Positions 55,674 through 64,000 of a stretch of 64,000 nucleotides of DNA are shown here, one piece after another. Origin of the DNA: Nostoc flagelliforme FACHB-838 (lineage in GTDB: Bacteria > Cyanobacteriota > Cyanobacteriia > Cyanobacteriales > Nostocaceae); assembly GCF_014698065.1 (NCBI RefSeq), contig NZ_JACJSI010000029.1:16949-80948 (forward strand), read 5' to 3'. Both the position numbers and the translations under genes were made by a program. Position 1 is the first letter of the stretch. Each line of letters starts with the position of its first letter. The notes under the pieces were generated by a model. It was not told the DNA's origin. It searched no databases and saw only the letters and a list, made by a program, of their open reading frames with translations.

Positions 55674-56254
55674 TTTATTTCTATTAAAGACTGCTCAAGT
55701 TTCGTTTAGGGCAATTCTATATTACACGATAGAAGCCAGATTCTGAACTGCACCCAATGGTGAATCATCAGAGGCATTTGGTTAATTACAGTCTAGTCAA
55801 CATAAAAATACTAGACAAGATTATTGGAAATTAAACCATTACAGTACCTTGTTTATGGAGTTCAGTTGCCATATATACCAAGTATTTGTTCGTTGTTTTT
55901 TGTAATATAAAATACAAAAGAGCTTAGTTACGTTTACGACTTCTACCACTTTTTTGTGAGGCTGCACCAAATGTGTGAGAATTTTCAACTGGCATTCAAG
56001 TTTTGAATCGTAGCCTTGGGCTGCTAACGTTATATACTCAGTATCCATCATGCTGAGGTTAGGAATTTCAGTTAGGGTGTAATAACACAAATATTCCTTA
56101 AGTCTAAACTAAAGCTTACTGAAAGAATGAGGTTTTAATTTACCAAGTCATTGAGAATATACGAGATCACATTCATTAACCTCCAAACTCTTAACCCTAT
56201 AAATTGATTATTGCTGAGGGGAAAAATGTAATAATGCAATTTTTTCCTAATAAG
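55674..56254. other. intergenic region, nothing recognised
   Basis: AT-rich DNA after the LodA-like operon. No ORF or hairpin of note before the palindromic element at 56255. Confidence 0.4.
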
Positions 56255-56410
56255 GATGTTTTAAAACTCCTCTGTCCGGTATAAAAACGTTTTAGATCCC
56301 CCTCAATACCCTTAAAAAGGGGGACTTTGAAAAAGTTTGCCCCCCTTTTTAAGGGGGGTTGGGGGGATCAACAAATGCCTAAAATTACAGCCAATCACTT
56401 TTAAAACATC
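56255..56410. repeat. MITE-like palindromic element (GATGTTTTAAAA ends)
   Basis: 156 bp with perfect 12-base terminal inverted repeats (56255-56266 and 56399-56410). Inside, GATCCCCCTCAATACCC and the run of C and G around 56340-56370 pair as a long stem, a widespread cyanobacterial 'GATCCCCC...GGGGGGATC' repeat. Confidence 0.75.
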
Positions 56411-56495
56411 GTCTAAAGCTTGCATAAACAGTTAGCCATGATTTGCACGTAATTAGTGTATGAAAGTTACAAAAGTATTCATTAGGGAGTAGATA

Positions 56496-57617
56496 ATGAT
56501 TGCTACAAATGATAAACGCAAAATTCGCTACGCTGTTGTTGGTTTAGGTTGGTTTGCCCAAGAAGCTGCCTTACCTTCCTTTGCCCACGCCGACAACTCA
56601 GAATTAGTGGCACTGGTTTCAGATGACCCTATTAAAAACGAAGAATTGAGCAAAAAGTATGGCATTCAGCATACTTACTCCTACGAGGAATATGAAGACT
56701 GTCTGGCAAGTGGCGAAGTGGATGCAGTTTATATTGCGCTACCCAATCACTTGCATTGTGACTACACTGTGCGGGCTGCTAATCAGGCAATTCATGTGTT
56801 ATGTGAGAAGCCGATGGCAATAACTGAACAAGAGTGTGAGGCAATGATTAAAGCTGCCAATGACAACAATGTGAAGCTGATGATTGCCTACCGTTTACAT
56901 TTAGAAGAAGCCAACTTACAAGCAGTCGAAATTGTCCGCTCAAAGCAAATTGGTGAACCACGAATTTTCAACTCGATTTTTACTCAGCAAGTAGAAGAGG
57001 GCAATATTCGTTTACGAGATGTAACAGGTGGTGGCACACTTTATGATATTGGCATCTACTGCATTAATGCTGCACGTTATCTATTTCAAGATGAACCAAT
57101 TGAAGTATTTGCTGTAGCTGCCAATAAGGGAGAACAACGCTTCAGCGAAGTGGAAGAAATGGCTAGCGTTATCTTGCGTTTCCCCAATGAGCGGTTAGCA
57201 ACATTTACCTGTAGCTTTGGATCTGCAAGTGTTTCAACCTATCAGATTGTAGGTACTCAAGGCGATTTACGAGTAAAACCTGCTTATCCTTGGCAGGGAG
57301 AACTGAAGCACTACCTGACAATTAATGGTGAAACTCAAGAGCGTACCTTTGAGGATCACGATCAATTAGCGGCAGAATTTACCTACTTCTCTGATTGTAT
57401 TCTCGAAGATAAAGACCCAGAGCCATCTGGGACGGAAGGACTGATTGATGTTGCTATCATTCAAGCGCTTTACCAGTCAATTGAGACGGGTAAACCTGTG
57501 CAGATCCAAACTAGCGATCGCCATCAACGTCCCACATCGGATCAAACTATTGAGCGTCCTCCTAGTGACGAGAAGCCAGACTTGATTCATGCTGCTGCAC
57601 CTTCTGGGCAGTCGTAA
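56496..57617 (+). CDS. Gfo/Idh/MocA family oxidoreductase
   Basis: 373 residues. The Rossmann region (RYAVVGLGWFAQEAALPSFA, about 10-29) and the signature AIHVLCEKPMAIT (near 103-115) with Lys in EKP, plus the C-terminal substrate domain (GGGTLYDIGIYCINAARYLF), define this NAD(P)-dependent sugar/polyol oxidoreductase family. It resembles glucose-fructose oxidoreductase. The substrate is not known. The last 30 residues are Pro/Ser/Asp-rich and unlikely to fold. A large hairpin follows. Confidence 0.87.
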   Translation: MIATNDKRKIRYAVVGLGWFAQEAALPSFAHADNSELVALVSDDPIKNEELSKKYGIQHTYSYEEYEDCLASGEVDAVYIALPNHLHCDYTVRAANQAIHVLCEKPMAITEQECEAMIKAANDNNVKLMIAYRLHLEEANLQAVEIVRSKQIGEPRIFNSIFTQQVEEGNIRLRDVTGGGTLYDIGIYCINAARYLFQDEPIEVFAVAANKGEQRFSEVEEMASVILRFPNERLATFTCSFGSASVSTYQIVGTQGDLRVKPAYPWQGELKHYLTINGETQERTFEDHDQLAAEFTYFSDCILEDKDPEPSGTEGLIDVAIIQALYQSIETGKPVQIQTSDRHQRPTSDQTIERPPSDEKPDLIHAAAPSGQS

Positions 57618-57642
57618 ATTTGGTTGAAGAAGATGTTTAAAT

Positions 57643-57729
57643 GCTCTGCATGGGAATGCTTCATGTGTGCTGCTGACTCAATGTCTGGCTGGAAACAGCA
57701 GCCCCTAACTAGTTATTCCCATGCAGAGC
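57643..57729 (+). terminator. long inverted repeat after the oxidoreductase gene
   Basis: Perfect 15-base arms GCTCTGCATGGGAAT (57643-57657) and its partner (57715-57729), with an inner GCTGCTG/CAGCAGC stem. The 'tgcatgggaat' palindrome is common in Nostoc intergenic DNA. Likely a transcript end or mobile repeat. Confidence 0.6.
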
Positions 57730-57862
57730 GTAGGAACAAAAGAACAATGAGGAAACCTAGCTTTTTTCGACTTGTATATACACCGTAGATTCCCTAGTAG
57801 ATGGCGATTAATGGTGAGGGGTTAGGTTTGAGTAAAAGTTGCACACGGCGTTAATTTATAAT

Positions 57863-58423
57863 CTATGTACAACTGCTGAGGACTATTGAAGGAATATATC
57901 CATTTGCAGGGGATGAAATTGGTACCCAACCATCTTTTCCACGATTTTTAATTGTTACTTGCTGACCACTTTGCAGAACTCCAAGAATAGGACTGTTAAT
58001 TGAGGGTTCTTGCCTTACACGTAGAACTCCTCCTACAAAAATTTTGCGACAGTTATCTGTTTGAGAAGTTGTTTGTGAGGGAGGTACTGGCTGTCCACAT
58101 TGCTTGAGATAAGCGGCAGATACATAGCCAGACTGTGGTGATGATATTGGCACCCAGCTACTTGAAGAATTGGTATTTTCAATAATTACAAGTGAGTAAT
58201 TACGCAATGTTCCAATAATTGCACCATCTGGACTAGATCGGATATTAAGATTATCACCATCAGTCTCAACTCGGCGACAGTTATCTGGGGTCTGTACAAG
58301 TTGGTATTTACTTGAATGTTGGAGTGATGTAGGAATAGTAGAGCCAGCCGGATATGCTGTCAGCGTCAAGGAAAGTGTTGCAGTTATTGCTAAGGTTTTT
58401 TGCCAGTCAAAAAATATTTTCAT
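57863..58423 (-). CDS. secreted protein with two SH3b-type domains
   Basis: 186 residues. ATG 58423 opens a typical signal peptide (LAITATLSLTLTAYPAGS); a longer frame from 58483 would hide it. Two bacterial SH3 repeats follow: GDNLNIRSSPDGAIIGTL and GGVLRVRQEPSINSPILGVL, each ending in WVPISSPxxGY. Such domains bind peptidoglycan or other wall material. No enzyme domain, so a wall-anchored structural or sensor protein is the best guess. Four Cys suggest a disulfide pair per domain. Confidence 0.8.
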   Translation of the reverse strand: MKIFFDWQKTLAITATLSLTLTAYPAGSTIPTSLQHSSKYQLVQTPDNCRRVETDGDNLNIRSSPDGAIIGTLRNYSLVIIENTNSSSSWVPISSPQSGYVSAAYLKQCGQPVPPSQTTSQTDNCRKIFVGGVLRVRQEPSINSPILGVLQSGQQVTIKNRGKDGWVPISSPANGYIPSIVLSSCT

Positions 58424-58598
58424 AATTAAAATTCTCAGTCTAAAACCAATGATTGCTAATACCAATTCTTTGTGAATCTGCACAAAATTAAGCTTGGTCA
58501 GGCTTGCGACTTAAACCCCAAACTCTGGAGCAATCTCACAGTTAATTGATATAAGTTCTATTTATAATAAATGACGTTGGTGAAGAAGGTTGTGTTGC

Positions 58599-58654
58599 AA
58601 AAAAACGCGTGAGTAATCAAAAAGTTGTTTGAAGAATTAATAACGCGTTTTTTT
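58599..58654. repeat. perfect 12-base inverted repeat with A/T tracts
   Basis: AAAAAAACGCGT (58599-58610) pairs with ACGCGTTTTTTT (58643-58654) around a 32-base loop. The sequence lies between the SH3 gene's start and the 3' end of gdhA. It may act as a terminator for gdhA. Confidence 0.5.
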
Positions 58655-58743
58655 AAGTTTGCTTACTATATGTACTAAGCTTATTATTGTAATATCAAAG
58701 ACATTTAGTACTAGTTATCTTGTCGCGATCGCTCAAGAAAATA

Positions 58744-58803
58744 AGGCAGATAAATCAATGGCGGATCGAGTAAAATTACTACCGCCAATGATCTATTCTG
58801 CCT
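58744..58803 (-). terminator. long hairpin after gdhA
   Basis: Arms AGGCAGATAAATCAATGGCGG (mostly) and CCGCCAATGATCTATTCTG pair over about 20 positions with few mismatches; loop about 17 bases. It lies 24 bases after the gdhA stop and is the likely end of its transcript. Confidence 0.6.
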
Positions 58804-58826
58804 AATGAACAACTAAGTATAAAAAC

Positions 58827-60116
58827 TTAAGGATAAAGGCCTCTATCAGTCAGCGCCTGAGCCACTCTACCTACCCCCAATGTGTAAGCTGCTAACCTTA
58901 AAGAAATTTGCCGTATCTCCGACTGGTGAATCACCTTGCGGTACGCTTGTACCATCAAATGCTCCATTTCGCGGTTGACGCGCTCCTCATCCCAAAATAC
59001 GTAAGAAAGACCCTGCACCCACTCCAAATAACTGACTACTACACCGCCAGCATTTGCCAAAATATCTGGTAACACTGTCACACCCCGCGCCTCTAATGCC
59101 AAGTTAGCCTCAAGAGTAACCGGGCCGTTAGCTGCTTCTGCGACAATCTGCGCCTGCACCTGATTCACATTTTCTTTAGTGATTTGGTTCTCCAAAGCCG
59201 CTGGTATTAATACATCACAGGGTAAAGTTAATAAATCTGCATTGCTAATTGGTACAGATTGCGGGAAACCCACAATACTCTTGCAATTTTCAGTAGCGTA
59301 GACTTTTAACTTGGGAATATCGAGACCAACTTCGGAGAATATTCCCCCAGCACCAGTTGAAACAGCGATAATTTTTGCGCCTGCTTCATATAGTAATTCC
59401 GCTGCGGCACAGCCGACGTTACCGAAACCCTGAATGGCTACTCGCGCTCCTGCCAAAGATTTACCTCGATCTGCTAGCGCCTCACGGACAATAATCATCG
59501 TGCCACGTCCGGTTGCCATTTCTCGTCCCAGAGAACCACCAATAGAAAGGGGTTTTCCAGTTACAACTCCTGGTACAGCATGACCAACATTTACAGAGTA
59601 GGTGTCCATCATCCAAGCCATTTCACGGGCAGAAGTACCCATATCTGGCGCAGGAATATCTACGGAAGGCCCAATATCTTTAATCAACTCACTGATATAA
59701 CGGCGGCTGATTCGCTCTAATTCACCAACACTGTAGCGTTTGGGATCTATAGCAATGCCACCCTTTCCACCACCGTAAGGAATACCTAACAAGGCGCATT
59801 TCCAGGTCATCAACATTGCTAGAGCGGATACTTCGCGCAGTGTCACAGCCGGATGGTAACGGATTCCGCCTTTGTATGGGCCTAAGACATCAGAGTGCTG
59901 CACCCGGTGTCCAGCGAGAACTTGTATTTCCCCATTATCTAGTTTCACAGGAATGGAAACTGTGACAACCTTACGCGGGTGGCTAAGAATTTCTAGCAAA
60001 CCCTGATTTAAATTTAATTCTTTAGCTGCCGCTTCTAAGTAACTACAGGCTTGGTCAAATGGGCATATATGCGCTGGAGAAGCAGGTTCTGACAGCAACA
60101 GAGATTTTGAAATCAT
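58827..60116 (-). CDS. gdhA: glutamate dehydrogenase family enzyme (Glu/Leu/Phe/Val)
   Basis: 429 residues. YKGGIRYHPAV and LGIPYGGGKGGIAIDPK carry the substrate-binding and catalytic Lys; PAPDMGT contains the catalytic Asp; VAIQGFGNVGCAAAELLYEA is the NAD(P) motif. It interconverts 2-oxoglutarate plus ammonia and glutamate, a secondary ammonia route in cyanobacteria. The length fits the bacterial/archaeal NAD-type hexamer. Monocistronic, with a strong hairpin after the stop. Confidence 0.9.
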   Translation of the reverse strand: MISKSLLLSEPASPAHICPFDQACSYLEAAAKELNLNQGLLEILSHPRKVVTVSIPVKLDNGEIQVLAGHRVQHSDVLGPYKGGIRYHPAVTLREVSALAMLMTWKCALLGIPYGGGKGGIAIDPKRYSVGELERISRRYISELIKDIGPSVDIPAPDMGTSAREMAWMMDTYSVNVGHAVPGVVTGKPLSIGGSLGREMATGRGTMIIVREALADRGKSLAGARVAIQGFGNVGCAAAELLYEAGAKIIAVSTGAGGIFSEVGLDIPKLKVYATENCKSIVGFPQSVPISNADLLTLPCDVLIPAALENQITKENVNQVQAQIVAEAANGPVTLEANLALEARGVTVLPDILANAGGVVVSYLEWVQGLSYVFWDEERVNREMEHLMVQAYRKVIHQSEIRQISLRLAAYTLGVGRVAQALTDRGLYP

Positions 60117-60324
60117 AAAATTTTCTCCTAATCGCGGTATCTTTACGAACCGGATATCATCTGTATTTAGCTTATCCTTTTTTTGGGGAAAATAGAAATT
60201 TTGTAGTTTTTGTTACAGTTTTATATTTTATCTTCTGATATGTGCAAATTAGTGGTTTATCGAACGAGCGAGATGCCCATCCCACAATAAATAGTTGGAT
60301 ATTTTTTTAGCTATAGATGAACCC
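60117..60324. other. gdhA upstream region
   Basis: AT-rich stretch that should contain the gdhA promoter. I see no clear NtcA site (GTAN8TAC). Confidence 0.35.
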
Positions 60325-60483
60325 ACTAGTGGTCTGTCCCATTAATTCTGATAGGTGAATCAAATTTTAACTTCTCTTCTTTCCTTCTTATACTTTGCGT
60401 CCAACTCTTACGAGACGCTGCGCGAATGCGCTCTTTGCGGTTCGTTCTCTTATCCCTCAAAATTAATGGGACAGACTACTAGT
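60325..60483. repeat. MITE-like element with ACTAGTRGTCTGTCCCATTA ends
   Basis: 159 bp. Terminal inverted repeats 60325-60347 and 60461-60483 match at 22 of 23 positions (one G/A change). The right end lies 2 bases from the ketoacyl synthase stop. Inner AACGAGACGCTGCGCGAA-like motif is a common Nostoc repeat. Confidence 0.8.
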
Positions 60484-60485
60484 TT

Positions 60486-61628
60486 TTACCTTGCTAATGC
60501 GATCGCAGCATTCTGTCCCCCGAACCCAAAACTGCAACATAATACCTGCCGAATTTTACTTAAACGTGCTGCTGTCACGATATCTAAGTCAAACTCTGGC
60601 TGCTGCAATCCTACACAGGGTGGTAATATTTGATGCTTTAATGCCATGAGAGAAAAAGCTACACCTAAAGCTCCAGATGCCCCTAGTGTATGACCTGTGC
60701 TTCCTTTAGTGGAACTAACTGCTACCCCTTGGGGAAACAAACGCTGGATTACCATGCTTTCCATCTGGTCATTTAGCTGGGTAGCTGTGCCATGAGCATG
60801 AATATAATCGATATCGCTTGGTATCAGACAACTACGTTCTAGACATTGTTTGATGGCAGTGATCGCACTTCTGCCTTCAGGTTCTGGTGAGTTACCATGA
60901 TACGCGTCGTTAGTCAAGCCAAAACCGAGAATTTCACCATACACTTTTGCCTGACGCTGTTTTGCCAACTCTGCTGATTCTAAGATAAACACAGCTGCGC
61001 CTTCGCCTAACACTAAGCCTTCTCGATGCAAATCAAAGGGATAAGCCCCAGTTTTCGCCAAAGCACCCATCTGCTGAAACCCAGCTAAAGTTAGGGGTGT
61101 AATCGGCGCTTCCACTGCGCCAGCGATCGCCTGTTGACATTGCCCAGTTTGGATAAGCAAAGCTGCTTGAGTGATCGCCCAAATTCCAGTTGCACAAGCT
61201 GCCATTGGTGCTAAAACCATTCCAGATGCACCGATTTGTCTTGCAGCTGCGATCGCATTGATATGAGGTAATATATCTAACCAATTTTCAAAATCAGAAA
61301 CGGGCAAATTTTCCGTATCTTTATACATTTGCCGCGCCAGCCTCTCCCAAGATGCTTGATAAGAGCGACTCGATCCAATAACTACAGCACAATCAGCTAA
61401 AGGTGGAACTAACCCAGCATCTTGCAAAGCAGAAGAAACAACCATCTGAGTTAACATTGTCAACTCAGATGGTTGTTGAGCAATTAAACCTAGAGGAAGT
61501 GGTTTAAGTTCTGGAAATGGTTGATGTAACTTAATTCCAGATTTCCCTGCTAGCAAATTTTGCCAGCTATCCTCTAAGCTTCCACCCAAGGCGGAAACAA
61601 GACCAATACCAGTGACAAGAACTTTCAC
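60486..61628 (-). CDS. beta-ketoacyl-ACP synthase (FabF/KAS II type)
   Basis: 380 residues, shorter than FabF (about 410-420). Catalytic Cys in PMAACATG near 144; His in HAHGTAT near 277 and His in STGHTLGASG near 310 complete the Cys-His-His triad; Gly-rich GFGGQNAAI near the end. It condenses acyl chains with malonyl-ACP. A second KAS in a heterocystous genome may serve heterocyst glycolipids or a secondary metabolite, but no partner genes are near. Start is the normal ATG (MKVLVTGIGLVSALG). Confidence 0.88.
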   Translation of the reverse strand: MKVLVTGIGLVSALGGSLEDSWQNLLAGKSGIKLHQPFPELKPLPLGLIAQQPSELTMLTQMVVSSALQDAGLVPPLADCAVVIGSSRSYQASWERLARQMYKDTENLPVSDFENWLDILPHINAIAAARQIGASGMVLAPMAACATGIWAITQAALLIQTGQCQQAIAGAVEAPITPLTLAGFQQMGALAKTGAYPFDLHREGLVLGEGAAVFILESAELAKQRQAKVYGEILGFGLTNDAYHGNSPEPEGRSAITAIKQCLERSCLIPSDIDYIHAHGTATQLNDQMESMVIQRLFPQGVAVSSTKGSTGHTLGASGALGVAFSLMALKHQILPPCVGLQQPEFDLDIVTAARLSKIRQVLCCSFGFGGQNAAIALAR

Positions 61629-61659
61629 TAAATTTAGGAGTTAGGGTTGGTAGTTATTC

Positions 61660-61702
61660 TCCCCCTGCTTCCTCTGCCTCCCCTGCTCCCCCTGCTCTCT
61701 TC
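61660..61702. repeat. CT-rich short tandem repeat
   Basis: CCCCCTGCTTCCTCTGCCTC-type units, ending one base before the cyclophilin stop codon. Same type as in modBC. Confidence 0.75.
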
Positions 61703-62503
61703 CTACTGCCCTGGTATTTTCAGATTTTCAGCACCTTGGGTAACTTTAGCAGAGTCAATGCGATCGCCTTGCTTAATTTTGTTCACTACATCAAAGCCTT
61801 GAGTGACATTGCCAAACACGGCGTAATTACCATCTAAGAACGCCAAATCTGCTAAAGCAATGTAAAACTGAGCAGAAGCGGAATCTGGTGCTTGCGATCG
61901 CGCCATCGCTACTGCACCCAACTTATGGGGCAATACTACGGCTTGAGCAGTAGCATCAAATGGTTTATTGTAAGTCGGAGTATCTGAACCTTTCGCCTTA
62001 ACTTCTAAAGGTATATAACGAGCATTTCTCGTTTTTGGATCAATATAGCTACCAGTTCCCAGTCTATCTGCCGGAACTTTCGGGTCTTTGCTTTGGGGAT
62101 CGCCCCCTTGAACTACAAAGGGTTGGGGGTCGCGCACAACTCGATGGAAAGCTAAACCATCGTACACACCCTTTTGCACTAAATCTACGAAGTTGCCAGC
62201 TGTAATGGGGGCATCAGTCCCGTCTACTTCAATAGTAATCGGCGAACCTTTAACCGTTAGCACCACAGTAGCCTTGCCTTCGAGCCTTGGTAAATCTGTT
62301 ATTCCAGGAATACTCTCACTACTAGTTTGAGATACAGATGTTGCTTCAGTAGTTGTCTTAATTTCTGTGTCGTTTGTAGTCGAGGTAGCTGTAGAGGTTG
62401 GAGAAGATGGATTAGAAGCTAATTGCTGCGTTGAACATCCTCCCAACATCAAGGCACTGATGATCACAAGAGAAAGCAAAAATTGTGAAGTTTTTAACCG
62501 CAT
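61703..62503 (-). CDS. cyclophilin-type peptidyl-prolyl isomerase lipoprotein
   Basis: 266 residues. Lipobox LMLGGC with lipidated Cys23. A Ser/Thr-rich linker (about 28-70) leads to a cyclophilin domain: [19 protein letters not shown] contains the catalytic Arg, and [10 protein letters not shown] and [19 protein letters not shown] are family motifs. It is anchored on the outer side of the plasma membrane or thylakoid lumen and would help fold exported proteins. The last Trp-binding region is diverged, as in other bacterial PpiA/B lipoproteins. Confidence 0.9.
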   Translation of the reverse strand: MRLKTSQFLLSLVIISALMLGGCSTQQLASNPSSPTSTATSTTNDTEIKTTTEATSVSQTSSESIPGITDLPRLEGKATVVLTVKGSPITIEVDGTDAPITAGNFVDLVQKGVYDGLAFHRVVRDPQPFVVQGGDPQSKDPKVPADRLGTGSYIDPKTRNARYIPLEVKAKGSDTPTYNKPFDATAQAVVLPHKLGAVAMARSQAPDSASAQFYIALADLAFLDGNYAVFGNVTQGFDVVNKIKQGDRIDSAKVTQGAENLKIPGQ

Positions 62504-62616
62504 TGCCTGTTACTGATTTAACCAGAGTATCTTATCGTTTTGAGAGACATTGGGCCTTGGTTATTTTCTTTGTCCCCTCATCTCCCTCATCTTCCTCATC
62601 CATTCATTACGCTAGT

Positions 62617-62640
62617 AGAGACGCAATTAATTGCGTCTCT
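62617..62640. repeat. perfect 24-base palindrome
   Basis: AGAGACGCAATT followed by its exact complement. It lies 11 bases after the ycf4 stop. May end the ycf4 transcript; common 'GAGACGC' palindrome in Nostoc. Confidence 0.6.
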
Positions 62641-62650
62641 CGCCAATCCC

Positions 62651-63220
62651 TTAAAGCCCTTCTAGCGAAACTTCTAAAAAGCGGGCTAACTTTGCGCCTT
62701 CTGTTTCCAACTCTGTTAAAGATACCGGTTGTCCAACCCGTGTTAAGGGTATATCTCGCCGACCCTTAATACGTAGATAGAGGGCGCGACGGGGATTAAG
62801 ACCTTCTTTGACGGTTATGATCACAGATTGCACATCTTCTATGCGGCTATTAATCTCAATTCGGCGGTTTTTACCAGGAAATCCCCAACGGAAGATTTTG
62901 ATTGTCCCAGTTTCCTGATTAAATTCGTTGTAACCGCCTCCCACGTCCCATAAAATTATTAGCCACAGATATGTGGCTAATAGCAAGCCAGCAGTGCCAT
63001 ATAACCCCATCACCAATCCTTGGGGGACAAATACCAGTTGAGTTGGATCGGAAACTATGAGTAAATTAACTTTTAAATAACTGGATACCCCAGCCAATAA
63101 AAAGCCGCTTGCTCCCAAGGTAACGATAGTTGCCCACCAGTAGTTACTGAACCGACGAGAACCGAGAACATTTTGATGCAGGAGGCGATCGCCTTTGTTA
63201 ATCGTTGTTGATGTCGTCAT
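62651..63220 (-). CDS. ycf4: photosystem I assembly protein Ycf4
   Basis: 189 residues from ATG 63220 (MTTSTTINKGDRLLHQNVLG), as usual for Nostoc Ycf4; a start at 63244 would add eight residues. VLGSRRFSNYWWATIVTLGA is diagnostic, with two membrane helices (about 25-50 and 70-95). Thylakoid factor that helps assemble PSI. Near psbD but on the other strand. Confidence 0.93.
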   Translation of the reverse strand: MTTSTTINKGDRLLHQNVLGSRRFSNYWWATIVTLGASGFLLAGVSSYLKVNLLIVSDPTQLVFVPQGLVMGLYGTAGLLLATYLWLIILWDVGGGYNEFNQETGTIKIFRWGFPGKNRRIEINSRIEDVQSVIITVKEGLNPRRALYLRIKGRRDIPLTRVGQPVSLTELETEGAKLARFLEVSLEGL

Positions 63221-63860
63221 TAAACTACCATTGCCCCGTGACATACTCGCACACTAAATGTTTTTGCATTGAGTGTGGGCTTGTGTGCATTTTACCAAAG
63301 ATTGTTGATAAAAACTCAACTGCGCCCCTGCGTGTCGCTGTTACCCATATAATTTGTTAAAGTACGATACATAATTTTTTTTACTCAATGGCTCAAAATT
63401 CTTTTTACCCTAACCCTCTGCTCCTTTGCTCCTCCCTCCTTGCCTCTTCTTGACCTATTGGGAATAAATTACCTAGATTACGTTCATCTGCATTAATTTT
63501 TTTTAGATTTCTGAGAAAACTTGTGTCAAATTGTAAAATTTCTGATATTCATATTATTTATAAGGTTCGTGTTTCATAGCTCATTTGCTTCTGTGTATCA
63601 GGCAAAAACCCTGAGTAGTGTGATAAGTTAAGAATCATTAAGTTACCACAAGCTAGATTACTAGCCGATGGTACGTGTAATGGCATAAACAAAGAGAAAT
63701 GCCGATTTCACTAATCGGCAGGCTCTCAGAATCTCAGTTGCTTTGATGCTGTTGAGATTGTCAAAAAAAACGTTAGTTCCTCATGGCAGTCGGTTACACT
63801 GGCTCTCCGCACTGCTTTAGAAACGTTGCAATTTTAGTAAAAAAAGAGGATTTTAGTCCG
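63221..63860. other. psbD leader and shared upstream region
   Basis: No gene. Holds a CT-rich repeat (63405-63453) and a hairpin GCCGATT/AATCGGC (63701-63719) that may lie in the psbD leader. AGAGGA at 63846-63851 is the likely psbD ribosome site. Light-response elements, expected for psbD, cannot be assigned by eye. Confidence 0.5.
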
Positions 63861-64000
63861 ATGACCATCGCAGTTGGACGCGCCCCTAGTAGAGGGTGGT
63901 TTGACGTTTTAGACGACTGGCTCAAGCGCGATCGCTTCGTATTCGTAGGTTGGTCAGGGATACTATTGTTCCCCTGCGCCTTCCTAGCACTAGGCGGTTG
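63861..64000 (+). CDS. psbD: photosystem II D2 protein, 5' end only
   Basis: 46 codons before the window ends: [20 protein letters not shown], then [13 protein letters not shown] and the start of the first membrane helix. This is the near-invariant N-terminus of D2. D2 with D1 holds the PSII reaction centre. Partial because of the window edge. Confidence 0.95.
   Translation, partial: MTIAVGRAPSRGWFDVLDDWLKRDRFVFVGWSGILLFPCAFLALGG

Noticed and set aside
1..64000. tRNA genes
   Set aside because: I looked for the T-loop consensus GTTCGAATC-like on both strands and found no convincing cloverleaf; a tRNA scan is needed to be certain.

Overview
The window is chromosomal DNA from a cyanobacterium, most likely a filamentous Nostoc/Anabaena-type organism. 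The evidence is photosynthesis genes (ycf4, and the start of psbD running off the right edge), a fused molybdate permease/ATPase of the Anabaena type, many copies of the HIP1 octamer GCGATCGC, heptamer-type tandem repeats, and several MITE-like palindromic elements between genes. I saw no rRNA or tRNA gene, no intact transposase and no CRISPR array.

Layout. 1-9.4 kb: a Met/Cys-rich metal-binding protein, fused modBC, an RTX-type calcium-binding protein, a methyltransferase, a FAD oxidoreductase, a small conserved protein, a desaturase and fmt. 9.4-21.3 kb: a 947-bp gap, a secreted cyanobacterial protein, the minCDE division-site genes, a four-carbon acid sugar kinase, a two-helix membrane protein, xylulokinase beside a fragment that looks like a dead polyol dehydrogenase, and a RarA fusion protein. 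21.6-41.4 kb: after a DUF938 methyltransferase, a minus-strand island of 14 genes for building and exporting a glycan. Read in its 5' to 3' direction it holds a glycoside hydrolase/GT2 fusion, an orphan membrane protein, two overlapping ABC exporters, two hexapeptide acyltransferases, three GT-like paralogues, four GT2 proteins that share one C-terminal module, an HlyD adaptor and a MacB-type permease.

42.4-49.2 kb: a NACHT ATPase with an HTH-like N-terminus, then a plus-strand nucleotide-sugar cluster (SDR epimerase, RfbC-like epimerase, C-methyltransferase, glucose-1-phosphate cytidylyltransferase) that fits a branched deoxysugar. 49.9-55.7 kb: a tight four-gene operon that I consider the most novel item. 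It holds a LodA N-terminal-like protein, a radical SAM/SPASM enzyme, a protein fusing the LodA C-terminal cofactor region to a VioB-like ferritin domain, and a LodB/QhpG-like flavoprotein. It looks like a split, self-maturing quinone-cofactor oxidase.

56.5-64 kb: a Gfo/Idh/MocA oxidoreductase, an SH3 protein, glutamate dehydrogenase, a ketoacyl-ACP synthase, a cyclophilin lipoprotein, ycf4 and the 5' end of psbD. Functions are read from motifs and context. No database search was run.
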